This document shows, piece by piece, positions 34,815-46,701 of a stretch of 64,000 nt of DNA. The DNA is from Pyronema omphalodes (Eukaryota; Ascomycota; Pezizomycetes; Pezizales; Pyronemataceae), in contig JAJJXM010000010.1 of NCBI GenBank assembly GCA_024516155.1, positions 930,001 to 994,000 on the forward strand. Reading direction: 5' to 3'. Each line of letters begins with the position of its first letter. The stretch's first letter is position 1. Under the pieces are notes generated by a model. It saw only the letters and a program-made list of their open reading frames with translations, did not search any database and was not told the DNA's origin. A program made the position numbers and the translations under genes.

Positions 34815-36346
34815 GTGGTGACCATTATCACTATGAGGAGAATTATTGGACGTTTTATGGCGGTAACGATAAAGGTTATGAAGGGATTGTTTATGAGGTT
34901 ATGGGTCGTTACGATCTGCAGCTTTGTTTATGGGAGGATTTGTCATTTAATATTGCGTAGTTAGCGAATTGTTTATTTTCTTTATTTTTACGATGGATTC
35001 GGTTTTCGTGGGGCGTGTTTTTCATGGTTGTCTTTCAACTACGTCATTTGTGGTGCTCCTGTTTGGGCACTTGTCTACCCCTACCATATCACGAAAGAAG
35101 CTTTGAAGTAATTTAACCTGAGCTTTCAATACTGAGAAAGGCTTGAGGACTCTAGAAGTGGTAAATAACTTGGGAAAATTGTCGAAGCCGGTTGGCAACA
35201 GAATGGTCGGTAGAACTTATGACGCACAAAACCTTGTCTGAATACATATACACACCCATACTTTACTGTCAGAGGTTTGAATCCGTCGCTCCTAACTACC
35301 ACGAATTATGTACAAAGCTTCTATAGTTGCTATTTAAGCATGTTGACCCAATCATGAAGCTCTTTTTTCACGGTACAGTCGAGCCTCTCTATAAGAGTAC
35401 GCCGAGACCGGAGAGGTGTCACCTTATATGGTGGATACCCTACAACACATATGGGCTTGGCACCATACAAAAACCGTCGGGACCGCGGCCGGTACCCTTC
35501 TCTAGAGATTTTTTTTTAATAAATAGTACTCTTGTAAAAAGATTTGACACTGTAGTATCTTCGTTTCCATGGCTATTGTTGATTAGGCCGACTGCAAGGT
35601 GGAGTTCGGGGCCGCATTGAATGAACAGAGTGGAAAGGAGGTTATGAGGAGAAGCTCGTAACCTCGTAGTATTACACCTGTAGAAGCCATGGTATTTCTT
35701 CTTTATTTATGTGGAATGCTGCAGTGCAAAAATAAAGGTGTCAGCATTGTGCATAATGGTTTCGAGTGACATGCTGTGTATGACTTTGCTAATATCAGCT
35801 GCCATGAGAATCCTGTTCAATGATCCAAAACGGGGTAGCTTTGGCTGTCTTCCCAATAGAAATTCATATTTCTTTTTTACACTCCTATCATTCCTTTTTT
35901 CTCTCCCTTGAATCCTATCAAAGAACACCACTCTGTTATAGATTTATCAATAATTTACCAGTCGAGTGTCAACCCATATGCATGTCGGGTCCGGATTCAA
36001 GATCTCGAGTCCAAGCTCAGGCTCAAAATTAAACAAGCCGAGTCAACGTCCTTGATTGATCAACGGCTCTTCTGTCTATTTGAGGCAATGTCGAATGGTT
36101 CGACGGCCTTTCCGTCTCAGGCTAAATACAGTTCGGAATCCGGCTAATTGGCGAGATGCGCAGCGGGTAGAGCCGAGAATTGGCTGTTATCATGCATAAT
36201 CCGAAAGATTCTGTTTCATAATATCTCCGTATCTAAATGCGGTTCCTACATTAATTTTGTATATCCCTCGGATTATCTCCGTCACCACCTCATCGGACAA
36301 AATCAACAGTTTCCCACCTAAATACTTGACGTCTTACCAAGACACA
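34815..36346. other. Spacer between 7TM gene and agmatinase
   Basis: No gene. It holds a pogo-like MITE at 35376-35552 and the agmatinase promoter at the right end. Confidence 0.6.
35376..35552. mobile_element. pogo/Tigger-like MITE (Tc1-mariner superfamily), 177 bp
   Basis: The left end starts CAGTCGAGCCTCTCTATAAG. The right end in reverse complement starts CAGTGTCAAATCTTTTTACA, and both continue into AAGAGTAC. TA dinucleotides flank both ends (35374-35375 and 35553-35554), matching the TA target of this superfamily. The CAGT...CCTCTCTATA-type terminus is typical of pogo/Tigger elements. There is no coding capacity; mobilisation would need a transposase elsewhere. Confidence 0.7.
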
Positions 36347-37534
36347 ATGCATATCAAACCTTTCTCTCTTCTTTTTTTACTTCAATCAGTATCCCTCGTA
36401 CAATCTCATACCCCACCTGCAGACTCTCCTCCAACCCCTGAAATACTCCAAGAACTCAAAGCAAAATGGGGTACCGACTACGTCTTCTCTGGCATCTCCA
36501 CCTTCGCCCATCTTCCGCATAAGCAATGTCTCCTAGACCCCACCATAAGCTACGACATCGCTATAATCGGCGCTCCATTCGACACGGCTGTTTCCTACCG
36601 ACCAGGGGCGAGATTTGGCCCACGAGCAATCCGAGGCGCATCAGCCCGTCAAATCTCCATGTCCTCCTTCAATCCCGCTCAGGGTATAAACCCATATCTA
36701 GACTGGGCGCAAATTCTCGACTGCGGCGATATTCCTATTTCCCCTTTCGACAATAATCTTGCTCTCCGTCAAATGACCGAAGCTTTTACTGGTCTTCTTT
36801 CTCGCCCTGCTGCTAGTAATTCGGATTTACCACCTAGATTGGTTACTCTGGGTGGAGACCATTCTATCGCTTTAGCGGCTTTGAGGGCTCTGAACAATGT
36901 TTATGGCGCTCCGGTATCTGTCCTCCATTTTGATGCGCATCTTGATACTTGGCCTCCTTCTAGATACCCCAGTGCGTGGAAATCAGACCAAGCGGCATTT
37001 ACTCACGGGACTATGTTCCATCTTGCCTCCGAGGAAGGATTGTTGCTTCCATCTGTGCACGCGGGTATTAGAACAAGACTGTCAGGTACCGATTACGGAG
37101 ACTGGGAGCACGATGAAAAGCATGGATGGATGCGGATAGTGACGGATGATATTGACGATATCGGGGTTACGGGAGTTATTGAAAAGATCTTAGGTAGGTT
37201 GAGGGGAAAGAAGGTTTATTTGAGCTTTGATATTGATGTTATTGATCCGGGTTTGGCACCTGGAACTGGAACACCGGAAATTGGGGGTTGGACTACAAGA
37301 GAGGTTTTGAGGATTATTAGGGGTGTGGTGAAAGAGGTTGAGGTGGTGGGGATGGATATGGTTGAGGTGGCACCTGCATATGATGGGCCTGGAGAGGTTA
37401 CGGCGTTGGCTGCAGCACAAGTCGTGTATGAGGTATTGAGTGGAATGGTGAAGAAGGGACCACTAGAAAAAGTGGAGAAGGTAACAGGGTCGAGAAAAGT
37501 TGAGGAGGTAGCGACGAGAAAGGATGAGCTGTAG
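36347..37534 (+). CDS. Agmatinase-type ureohydrolase with signal peptide and C-terminal KDEL
   Basis: A 395-aa single-exon enzyme of the arginase/agmatinase family, hydrolysing a guanidino compound (agmatine in characterised relatives) to urea and an amine with two Mn ions. Metal-binding motifs: GGDHS (residue 169), HFDAHLDTW (194) and SFDIDVIDP (about 293). [21 protein letters not shown] near the N-terminus is typical of agmatinases rather than arginases. Residues 1-20 ([20 protein letters not shown]) look like a signal peptide; this start is preferred over an in-frame upstream ATG at 36257, which would bury it. The last four residues are KDEL before TAG, an ER-retrieval type signal. Together they suggest an ER-lumen enzyme, which is inference. 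Substrate could differ from agmatine. Confidence 0.87.
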   Translation: MHIKPFSLLFLLQSVSLVQSHTPPADSPPTPEILQELKAKWGTDYVFSGISTFAHLPHKQCLLDPTISYDIAIIGAPFDTAVSYRPGARFGPRAIRGASARQISMSSFNPAQGINPYLDWAQILDCGDIPISPFDNNLALRQMTEAFTGLLSRPAASNSDLPPRLVTLGGDHSIALAALRALNNVYGAPVSVLHFDAHLDTWPPSRYPSAWKSDQAAFTHGTMFHLASEEGLLLPSVHAGIRTRLSGTDYGDWEHDEKHGWMRIVTDDIDDIGVTGVIEKILGRLRGKKVYLSFDIDVIDPGLAPGTGTPEIGGWTTREVLRIIRGVVKEVEVVGMDMVEVAPAYDGPGEVTALAAAQVVYEVLSGMVKKGPLEKVEKVTGSRKVEEVATRKDEL

Positions 37535-38869
37535 ATTAGAGTCTATTGTAAATTGACTGAATATCACATACTGTAGAGGATACTACAGAAGACAGGGCAA
37601 ACCCCAACCTTAACTCTAATTGTAAACCAAAGCTAGCCCTGTTAACCATAACCCTATCTGTAAGGCTGTTGATAACATGGTATCCTGCGAAATAATGCCC
37701 GTGGTTGTGGCGTCCTGTCAATATTTCGTCAATTGCGATCACTGATAATCTTAGTCCAGAAAACCACGCCAAAAACCAGTGCATCTGAATAGTGGGTAGA
37801 GTCTATCATGATTCCCGGGACTCGTTGAACAAGCTTGACATAGATGCAAGCCTTGGGAATCCGGAATATTACAATCCCGCATCTTCGGTCACAGATTTCG
37901 CAATCAGTGATTCATTCTACAGACCACATTATTAAGGAAAAATCGTGGACGCTTATTGCCAGGCCTAACTGAGCAACGATTAATCGATAATCGAGTTCGG
38001 TTCCTAAAACACAGGTCACCTCAGATTCTCTACACCATCTGTCATCTAAATTCATCAATACCTCATCTTTTCGCCCATAGCGCTTTCCGCCCATATCATC
38101 CCACACCTCCCTGCATCTCTATCTCACCACACTCTCGAATTTAAGCCCTTCTGACATGAGTGTCCCCAAAATCTAGATGAGATCAAACTTAGATGACAGT
38201 GAGAGAATAGGATGGAGTTGTCTAAATGGGGAAGCAAGTCTCTGGAAAAAATATATACGTCAAAATGTACAGTAAAGAAAGTCTCTATGATACGTCAAAG
38301 GCTTCGAGTACTCTTCTAATATGCACTTCAAGTATGTTGGTTAATCCGATGATCCCTTGAGTATATTTGCACAATATGTATAAGGCTGAATAAGCCTGAG
38401 TCTTCAGCCTTGTCAGCGTGCAGAAATCTTGACACTTACATGAAAACGCCACGATTGATCACTGACTAACTTTCGAACTGACGGACTGACGGACTGATTA
38501 ACTACTTCAGGGTCTGAATGGATATTTTTTTTGTAGATATTATCTTACGGAATATACAATTACAAATACCTCTGTATTCGACCACTATATCTTGATGAGT
38601 CAGTTCCAAGTTATCTTCCAACATCACCGACGCATCTCAAACCACACTCATCAAATTACACTCGTGAAATTACACATCTTCAACCACACTCATTAAACTA
38701 CACGTCTCAAACCACATTCATCCAATCACAGCCATTGGACCACATTCATCTAACCACATCCATTAAATCACAGCCATTGAACTACATACAACTAACCACA
38801 TTTATTAAATCACACTTATTTAACCACATTCATTAAGCAACATTCGTTAAGCAACCTCCATCAATCACC
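37535..38869. other. Spacer upstream of small secreted protein gene
   Basis: No gene is seen to 38600. From about 38630 to 38860 a degenerate repeat of ACCACATTCATTAA-like units fills the presumed promoter/leader of the next gene. Confidence 0.55.
38630..38860. repeat. Degenerate ~14-bp ACCACATTCATTAA-type repeat
   Basis: About 14 imperfect units varying around [A/T]CACA[T/C]TCAT[T/C]AA[A/C]. It ends ~10 bp before the start codon of the secreted protein. Confidence 0.75.
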
Positions 38870-39460
38870 ATGAACACCTTATCCTTCCTCCTCCTCCTAT
38901 CATCAACCACCGGAGTTCTCGCAGGAGACTTCTACCATTACAAAGTTCGTCGCCCACGAATCCTGAATCCCTTATCCTATCCTCTCTCTGTCACCAGTCT
39001 ATAAACAACAACTAACCAATTCTTCTCCTAAAAAAACAGACAGTCAATGTAACTCTCTACCCGAAAGCCGATTTCAAGCCTCATTTCAGTTATACCAATT
39101 CACTACCTGCAATTTTCGATTCCGGGTGCGTAAAAGTATCCAAGTAAGTTTATCCTTCCATCTCTCCATTCCTCCATCAATCCAGCAAATTCTCTTTCCC
39201 TTCTATCTCTTTCCCTTCTATCTCATTTCTGCCCCCCCTCCCCCCCCCCCCCCCCCCCCCTTTTATAGCTACAGTAACTAACCGTTCCTTCAAAACCCTC
39301 TAGCACCCGAACTGTTAGTTTCACAGTAGACGGAGGATGCTGTGAATTCTATCAAGGCCCGCATTGTTATACTTATTTGTTTATGGCGACGGATAGGAAA
39401 TATGAGTATGAACCCCGATCTTCGGATTTTTTTCGTGCAGTGTCTACATTTGGGTTATGA
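38870..39460 (+). CDS. Small secreted cysteine-containing protein
   Basis: Three short exons (38870-38944, 39040-39143, 39304-39460), each below usual open-frame cut-offs, joining to 111 aa. The N-terminus MNTLSFLLLLSSTTGVLA is a convincing signal peptide. The mature part has GDFYHYK, TVNVTLYPKADFK, FDSGCVKVSN, then TVDGGCCEFYQGPHCYTYLF. Four cysteines are seen, with one N-V-T sequon. Intron 1 has a GTTCGT donor and a CTAACC branch site; intron 2 has GTAAGT and CTAACC and contains a 21-C run. The size and make-up resemble fungal small secreted proteins, some of which act at host or microbe interfaces, but no role is shown. Splicing near the 3' end could differ, because a short alternative intron is possible after KYE. 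Confidence 0.7.
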
Positions 39461-41030
39461 TGGCTATGGTGGGCTATGGCAGGCTACTTGATGATTACTG
39501 GGGGATGGACCGGAGGGTCGAATGGATTGAATGAATAGGATAGAGGCTAATCGATAACAGGAACCTTGGACCACGTTGGAGCAACCGTATAGGAAGTATA
39601 AGATGTGGACGTTGGGGATGTGATAAGATGACGACATTACCACCTGCTAGTGAACTGAGTAACTAAGAAGGGCGGGTGGGGCGAGGGGAGGTCAGAGGGG
39701 CGGAAGGACGGAGGGAAGGGATGGCTTGGTGGGGGTAACAGGGAAGGTGGGAAAGACAGGAGCGGGGGGGGGAGGGGTATGGATTTAATTTTATGGGAGT
39801 TATCGTTAGCTGAGTCACATCATGCCGCAATTGGGGTTCGAAATGTAATAGACTAGAATGATAATCGTTTTTGCAGCTTTATGTATTTTTTGTTCTACAA
39901 TTTCTTGGTGAACCGTGATATACTCTCAAGGTATGTACTGAATCATGATATAGTGGCTAGGCTGATATGAATAAATAAATTCATCCCGACATTTACATAG
40001 ATATTGTTATTTGGCAACTTATTAGTGACTACGGAAAGAAGTAAATAACTAAAAATAAAATAAAATATTCTGTAGTGGGAGTTTATGTATGATATTATAT
40101 ATGCGTGGTAACAGTATCATTTGTTTATCGAATAATCATGACGCTGCATTAACATTCATACTCAAGAAATTTAACCCTACTTCAATTCTCCGGTAACTAC
40201 CACACTTCGCGATACTCCTCGTCACGCCCCATCCCCACCCTCCACTATTCGTCACTAACCACTCACCAAACCAAGCTTCTGTGAATCGTGGGAGGGAAAG
40301 ATCAGGTGGAGGTGGAGGTTATGGTTTATTGATAGCGGTGAAGATCTAAGGCTACGCATTCTACGGAGGGGAATATGCCCCATGTACAACCTCCACCTCC
40401 ACGATACAGTCACATCAACCCTAACTGTGGCAACGGGTCAGTGACCTGAGCCCTGATCGTGGCTGAGACACCACAGCCCTAGGCGGCTTTTCAACAGCTT
40501 CATTATTATCCTCATAAACCTTACCTACGTATATATATACAATCAACCGTATCATCAAGCAACACTCATGATTCCCGACGAGTGATACCCATAACTATCC
40601 TCAAGCATCAAATCATCAATTAACTGATGTCTCATCAACATTCCCAACCACCAGGTTATGAGTACATACCCATACTATCCTTATACAACTTTTTAGGTAC
40701 TGTCCCCGAGTCTCACTGGCTTACACCCTAGAATTCATTCATGATTCGTGATTAAAAATACAGCGCTCCAAACTCCATCTAACCGGTGTTCTTGCTCGTC
40801 ATCGTGTCCAAGAACCCTATACACTTGGAGGCCATCGGGCCAGGTTGCTGCTCTCTATCCTCGTCCCATCCCCTTCACTGACTATGTTTTTGTCCCCTTA
40901 ATTTTCCGCCCTGGTTTGTTTCGAAATATATGGCAAATATCTAAGGTACGTACTATGAAGATACTCTTCCCGGACAGCTGGATACCTACAAAGATACCCA
41001 AGATATCCTAGACATTGCTTGTGAAGGTTT

Positions 41031-41125
41031 TACGGTATACGTACGAGGTGCAGGACAAAAGTGACCGTCACCCCGCGCGGCGCTTAGCACAGAAAAGTGT
41101 CGGTCACTTTTGTCACGGTACCGTA
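41031..41125. repeat. Inverted repeat with perfect 14-bp core
   Basis: GACAAAAGTGACCG (41054-41067) is the reverse complement of 41101-41114. Outer arms TACGGTA (41031-41037) and TACCGTA (41119-41125) also pair. The spacer is 33 bp and GC-rich. A small MITE or hairpin is possible, but no target-site duplication is evident. Confidence 0.75.
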
Positions 41126-41156
41126 GGTGGCCGGTTTTCTTGCTCTGAATCTCTGA

Positions 41157-41268
41157 ATCTCTGTATCCAAATCTCTGTATCCAAATCTCTGTATCCAAAT
41201 CTCTGTATCCAAATCTCTGTATCCAAATCTCTGTATCCGAATCTCTGTATCCGAATCTCCGTATCCGA
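41157..41268. repeat. 14-bp minisatellite ATCTCTGTATCCAA, 8 copies
   Basis: The first five units are identical; the last three carry an A-to-G change (CCGA). Confidence 0.95.
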
Positions 41269-41438
41269 ACCCGAACCTCAATCCGAATCAAGTTCAAAAA
41301 AAAAAACCACATGCCTAGAAACCATCCATATTTTTATTTTATTTTTTAACATCTTCATCACACAGCAGAATCAAGCAGAAGTTTTTACCACCGTCGGTAA
41401 TTAAATGCCTTCTACTCTTTTCATTTATCTATATGAAC

Positions 41439-41508
41439 TGAGATATGAACCGAGATATGAACTGAGATATGAACTGAGATATGAACCGAGATATGAACTG
41501 AGATATGA
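41439..41508. repeat. 12-bp repeat, unit around GAGATATGAACY
   Basis: About six units alternating ACTGAG and ACCGAG. Confidence 0.9.
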
Positions 41509-42174
41509 TTCATATGGTTCATGGTTCTGCATTACTCCGAGGATTATTTATTACTGGTTGAGGTGGGTGGGGTGGTTAAGGGTTGAGATTGATGCAGTGA
41601 TGTGGTCGAAGAAGGAAGGTTTAGGGTAAGACATGTTGTTGTGGATGAGTGAGTGCTTTCATGTGATTGGTGTTGGGTTTGGTCGGTGGGTTTGGGTTGG
41701 GTCGGGTTGGGATTTTGAGGGTTTTGAGATGCTGAGTTTCTGGCGGAGTTTCTGAGTTTCTGCGACACGTGCGGTAGAGAAGAGATACTGTATGGGACTG
41801 TGAACCTTTTTGATGATTTTGTACCATGAGTTTCGGATAGAGTAATTATAATTTTGAAATAAACAAGCGGTGGATTTTACAAAAGTCACAGATCACGAAA
41901 TAGGAACCGAAGATTCAAAAAAACGTCCATACTTTCTTTTTTTGTATCGACTAAAAAAAACCAGCGAGTATGTTTAAACTACACTTTGTTTCGCATCAAT
42001 GCACCCATGTCATAAACAACGAACGCCACAGTAAGACCCATATGTAACAGCAAATAAAACACCCATCATCATCAACAACAACAGCAAACTCCTTTCTACT
42101 TTTCCCCCATCATCGACTTATAAACAACTTTATCATCCTCTCCTACATCCTATCCAACAGCTCCAGATAACCGT

Positions 42175-43667
42175 TTACGAGGCGGGGGCAGCAACAAGGG
42201 GCTCAACCACCTTGGTAAGCTGCTCACCAGCGCGAACGATTCTGTTACCGTTGGAGTCAACAGCAGGGACAGCGTCCTTGTTCTCCTTAGCAGACTGCTT
42301 CCAAATCTCGACCTCGCAACCACCACGGACGACAGCGACACGGAAGTTGGAGAGCAAGTTGTGAGCAGCGTTGGAGTGGAGGTAGACACCACCGTTGAAG
42401 ATAGCAGTAGCATCCTTTCCGATTCCAGACTTGATCATAGCCTTTCCACCGGGGTGGTCCTTGATGAAGTCGGTAACATCGTGAACAACTCCAGCAATCA
42501 AAGTCAAAGCACGTCCCTTCTCGCACTCGGCCTGGAACTCCTCAAACTCCATAACGGGCAAGTTCTCAAGAGGCACTCCCCAGTCCAAAGTAGCACGCTT
42601 GCGGTCAATCTTCTTCTGGAGCTGCTGAACGCGACCCTTCTCAATCTCGTTGGAACGGAACTGCTTAAGGTCGTAGGCAAGTCCGAGCTGCTTCCAGGTC
42701 CAGATGCACCACTTGGTGGGGTCGTACTGGTGCCACTCGATAGCGTTACGGTAGTCGGAGGGGAACTCGTGGTGGAAGTTGTGGTATCCCTCTCCCAAGG
42801 TGACGAGAGCGGTGATAACGTGGTCACGGGGTGAGTTGCGGTCGTCGAAAGGCTGCTCTCCGAGCCAGTGAGCAAGAGAGTTGACACAGAAGGTGGCCTG
42901 CTGGACGAAGAAGATACGGAGAATTCCGGCGTAGACGAATCCACCCTTCCAGTCGTTCCAGAGAAGTCCAGCGACGGCAGAGGGGAAGACAAGTCCCATG
43001 AAGGCAACAACCCAGAGGTAGTACTTGTGCTGCCAAACAACAATGGCGTCCTCGTTGAGGTCGGAGATGTCGGTACGTCCAATGCGCTTGGGGTTCTGCT
43101 TCATGACCATCCATCCAATGTGAGAGTAGAGAAGTCCCTTGCGAACGGAGTAGGGGTCCTTTTCGGTGTCGGTGTATCTGTGGTGAGCACGGTGGTCACG
43201 GGACCACCAACGGATGGAACCCTCAACGGCACCTCCACCAACAAGGGCGAGGTAGAGCTTCAAGGGCCAGGTAGCGGAGTAAGAAGTGTGGGCCCAAAGA
43301 CGATGGTATCCAGCGGTGATTCCCATTCCGGTGTTGAAGTAGTAAACAATGGCCCAGATGAGGGTGTACTTGTGAAGAGGAGTGTACCATGCTGCCCAAA
43401 GTCCGAGAATGGGGATGATGACAATGAGGTAGATGTTGAGAAGGTTCAAGTGTCTCCACCAGTTCTTCATGGTGATGGGCTGTGAATGATATTAGCATCT
43501 TTCTGATCCAATTCTACCACCAATTCCACCAATTCTTCTCAAAGTTTACTGACCTGGTCGGTGATGTGAGGGCGGTTAGCACGCTCAATGGCCTTGGCCT
43601 TCCGGAGCTCGTATGCTGCCTTTGCGGCATCGGCAGCCGACATGGGAGCTTCAGTTGCGGCACCCAT
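42175..43667 (-). CDS. OLE1: Acyl-CoA delta-9 desaturase with cytochrome b5 domain
   Basis: Two exons (43667-43554 and 43479-42175; 74-nt intron), 472 aa. It introduces the delta-9 double bond into stearoyl/palmitoyl-CoA at the ER. The three histidine boxes are present: HRLWAH (residue 97), HRAHH (134) and HNFHH (273). The membrane segments are [49 protein letters not shown] and one near [12 protein letters not shown]. The C-terminal domain has a cytochrome b5 heme motif HPGG (380), as in yeast Ole1, which makes the enzyme self-sufficient for electron transfer with b5 reductase. The first exon ([20 protein letters not shown]) is joined by intron splicing. Codon bias is strong. A long spacer lies on each side. 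Confidence 0.95.
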
Positions 43668-46341
43668 TGTTGATGGTTGCTGTAGTGTTGAAACTCGCAA
43701 AAGAGTGGGGGGGGTGTTCGTGAACGAGGGTGTTCTCAGAACAAAGCCGTGGGATTATAATCCTTTTTTCGATGGGCTTTGCTGTCAAATTCACCGTCCT
43801 CCTTTGGTGGGTGGGTGTGGTTTCGTTGTGTGGGGCAAGAACGAAGATGTGAAAAACAGCAGACGTTTTCGTCTTTTTATCTCTTTTACGTTGGGGGGGC
43901 GCACATACCTGGGGCACACTTACAATTCGCCTCTTGTGGGGCTACCATCAGCTATTTTTCGCTGGGGTCGTTGTTCCGAATATCGCGTTTGATCCTTTTG
44001 GGAATAGTGACTGCGCTTTCCACGCTTGCGGTGCAAGGAGTCTGTTTCTGCTTGGCACATCATCCCAACCGGTGTTGGCTAGCCGACGTCCCAACAGGAG
44101 CCCGAGCCTCAACAAATGCCAAAAGCAGGATGATACGCCATCAACAAACTTGGAGCCCGGAGAGGAGCGCAGAGGAAAAGGTGATGAAAAGATGAGCAAA
44201 GGTGACCCCAACCAGGCCCAACGATAGGGTCCGCCACACCCACTAGCCACAATTCGAAAAGATGCCAAGACAGTATTGTGGACTTACCCGGTTTGATATG
44301 GTTTAAATCAGGTCTGATAAGTGGTAAGGCCAGAGGCCCAGTGGCGGGCTGAAGAATCGATAAAGTTTAACCATCTCAGGTAAAGTCTCACAATTTCAGG
44401 GCAAGCCTTAACAAGGTGACCCGAAAGTCGGTTGCTGCATCTCGACAAGAAATCTGGAGACGAAGAAAGATCCATCTACGTCGACGGTAACTACATTTCC
44501 CCTTCCGGACTCGCCGGTGTCTTTCTTTTTGTATTTTTTCATTTTTTCACTCCTGATCTACTCCATCTGACAGCACGAGCTGCATGCAGATGTTGGGTCT
44601 TCGATATTAAGCCCCTGGTTCTACGATAGATGACATGCACGGCGAGCCACGAGTCAAAGCGCGTATGGGTGCTATAGATGCAAGAAATTATTTACCGCGT
44701 TTGAGATGAACCTTCAACCTACTCAAAGAGAATCTCAAGAGGACTCAACAAAGTTCACTCCGGCGGAACTGATCATACGTACAACATCCCATACCATTCC
44801 ATACCATCCAAGTCAACACATATTCGATTAGTTATACAAAAAATAAAAAAAAGCATAACTGAAATTATCTAATTCCCTTCAACAGACAAATTCCCAGAAT
44901 AGATCCCGTAGAGTAACACGGCATGATGGGCCGCGCAGCATCGTGCAACATTTTGTGCAACATGGGCAACATGAGCAACGTGTGCAACCTTGATGACATC
45001 CAAATCCAACAAATCAAACCCCACAACCAGAAGTAGCTTGCAACCGTTTGTATACATAAAGGCAGATGCCATACCAAGCCTTTCTAGAAGGCCTCACAGC
45101 AAGTTGGGACGGACCTTAAGTTGGGATTTCCTTGCTGCAGCTTGGGGGAGCTCAACAGAGCTTGCTTGAGAAAAAGTCCCAGTAAGACCCAGTGCATCTC
45201 AGCGGAACCTTGTGAACCCCTGCGGAACCCAGCATGAAACCCGGAATGGAGGAATGGAACCTGGCAGCGCATAGCAAAGCTCAGCAAAGCATAACAGGGC
45301 ATGCACCATAGCAAGGCATAGTAAACCCCAGTAAACCCCAGTAAGCCATGGAAGCTGCCTAGAAGCACCTTTAGAAAAGAAGAAAAACTTCCATAGAAGC
45401 CTGGAACCCAGCTTGAAACCAAGAATCGATTTCTCAGCAAATCCAAATCCAACCCCAAAACCTGACAAAGCTCAAGCTCGACAAAGCTCAAAGCTTCTCT
45501 CCAAGCAAGGTAACAAGGCAATAAGGCAGCAAGGCAGCTGAGGCAGATCTCTTAGATCCTCAGCCAGGGTCTAAATAACGAGAAAAATCAACCCAGCTCC
45601 TTCCCTCCCTCCCTCCCAGCCTTATCCGCCCGGCCCGGATAGATCCGTAATATGTATGCGACTGTATCCTCATCTTCGTTCTCATCTTCAGCTAACGTCA
45701 TGCTGTGTTTACTTTTTTTCTTGTACTGTACCTGCTTTTCTTTTGATTACTTGGGAAGGAAGAGGAAATAATGAAGGACCCTGTATGCTGTATGATCTTC
45801 GTTCATATCAATAATATCAATATCAAAAAAAAGCAAATCAAACCCCCATCAAACTTACATATCAATTCCACCAACCCAAAAGCTGGTCGAAGCCGTAATA
45901 AGTAGCTACATATGAAACAACCCCCCAAGTTCCCAGCTCCCAGCATTCAAACCTCAACATCCCCAAATATTCCCATCCCCTTACCATCACAAATCAAAAA
46001 CAAGCGCACCGAGCACCATCATCACCATCATCATCATCATACCAACCAACCAACCGACCATAGTCCAAAGATCGACCATGAGAATATGCCATAGTGCTGC
46101 CATAGCGTCTCAAGACCTTATGCAAGTCGATAAACGAACGCACCGAACGGGAGGGATAAGATTACTGCTTTCCAGGTTGAGCTTAAGTTGCCCAACGGTA
46201 TGGACCATGATTACCACCATACGCCAGCGGTGTTAGCCTTGTGTAGAGTTGAAGCTAATCAAGGGTACATATGGTGGTTAATGTCTCGGCGTGCTAACTC
46301 TATGACGTTAGGAACGACTTAAGGCTGGCCGCTGGTGGTGG

Positions 46342-46355
46342 TAGTTGGGGCGGGG
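46342..46355 (+). repeat. Left target-site duplication of the SINE
   Basis: TAGTTGGGGCGGGG, repeated exactly at 46702-46715 at the other end of the element. Confidence 0.85.
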
Positions 46356-46701
46356 AAGGGGGCGGCCCCAGTAGTGTAGTGGTATAACTCCCTGCAACTG
46401 CGCAAATACAACGGGTTCGAATCCCGTGTCGCTCCCACAGGTATTGCTTGGTTTCCGGGGTTTGTCCTCAGGGAGGTTTACCCGGTGCTCAGGATAAGTG
46501 GTCACGCTTTCCTGATCTATGCCTCCTTAGGTATAGACAAGTGTTGGTGGAATGGTTGGGTTAATGGGTGTAGGTGATTAGGGTGCCTCATTAGGAGACT
46601 TCGGTTTCGAGGACAGGAAAAATGGTTGTACAAGTTGCTTTACCCGCATAGGCCTTATAGGCCTCGATCGGACGTATGATTGAAATAAATAAATAAATAA
46701 A
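46356..46701 (+). mobile_element. tRNA-derived SINE retroposon, about 346 bp
   Basis: The head is tRNA-like: A box TAGTGTAGTGG (46372-46382) and B box GGTTCGAATCC (46414-46424), which match RNA polymerase III promoter consensus. The arm ACGGG-TTCGAAT-CCCGT forms a T stem, and GGGCGGC can pair with GTCGCTC as an acceptor. The anticodon arm does not fold, so this is not a tRNA gene. A ~230-bp unrelated body follows, ending with an AAAT repeat tail (46684-46701). A 14-bp direct duplication borders the element. This is the full hallmark set of a SINE, which depends on LINE reverse transcriptase in trans. The perfect TSD and intact boxes suggest a young insertion. Confidence 0.88.

Larger units (their letters stand above)
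39461..42174. other. Spacer between small secreted protein and OLE1
   Basis: No supported gene. It contains a G-rich stretch at 39660-39780, an inverted repeat at 41031-41125, a 14-bp array at 41157-41268, a 12-bp array at 41439-41508 and the OLE1 3' region. Confidence 0.6.

Noticed and set aside
35262..35310. GGTTTGAATCC B-box-like string followed by GTCGCTCC, similar to the SINE head
   Set aside because: No A box upstream and similarity is limited to about 20 bases; not enough for a SINE fragment.
24078..39460. Secondary-metabolite gene cluster around the P450
   Set aside because: Neighbours are housekeeping genes; no core synthase or dedicated transporter/regulator is present.
42361..43485. 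Long frames antisense to OLE1 and HEM1-like genes
   Set aside because: They result from strong codon bias of the sense genes; no independent signal.
44432..44629. Frame starting LHLDKKSGDEERSIYVDG
   Set aside because: Looks somewhat coding but cannot be joined to any other exon and shows no known motif.
46364..46436. Possible functional tRNA gene (Gly/Cys-like)
   Set aside because: The anticodon arm does not fold, and the sequence continues into a body with an AAAT tail and TSD; it is the head of a SINE.
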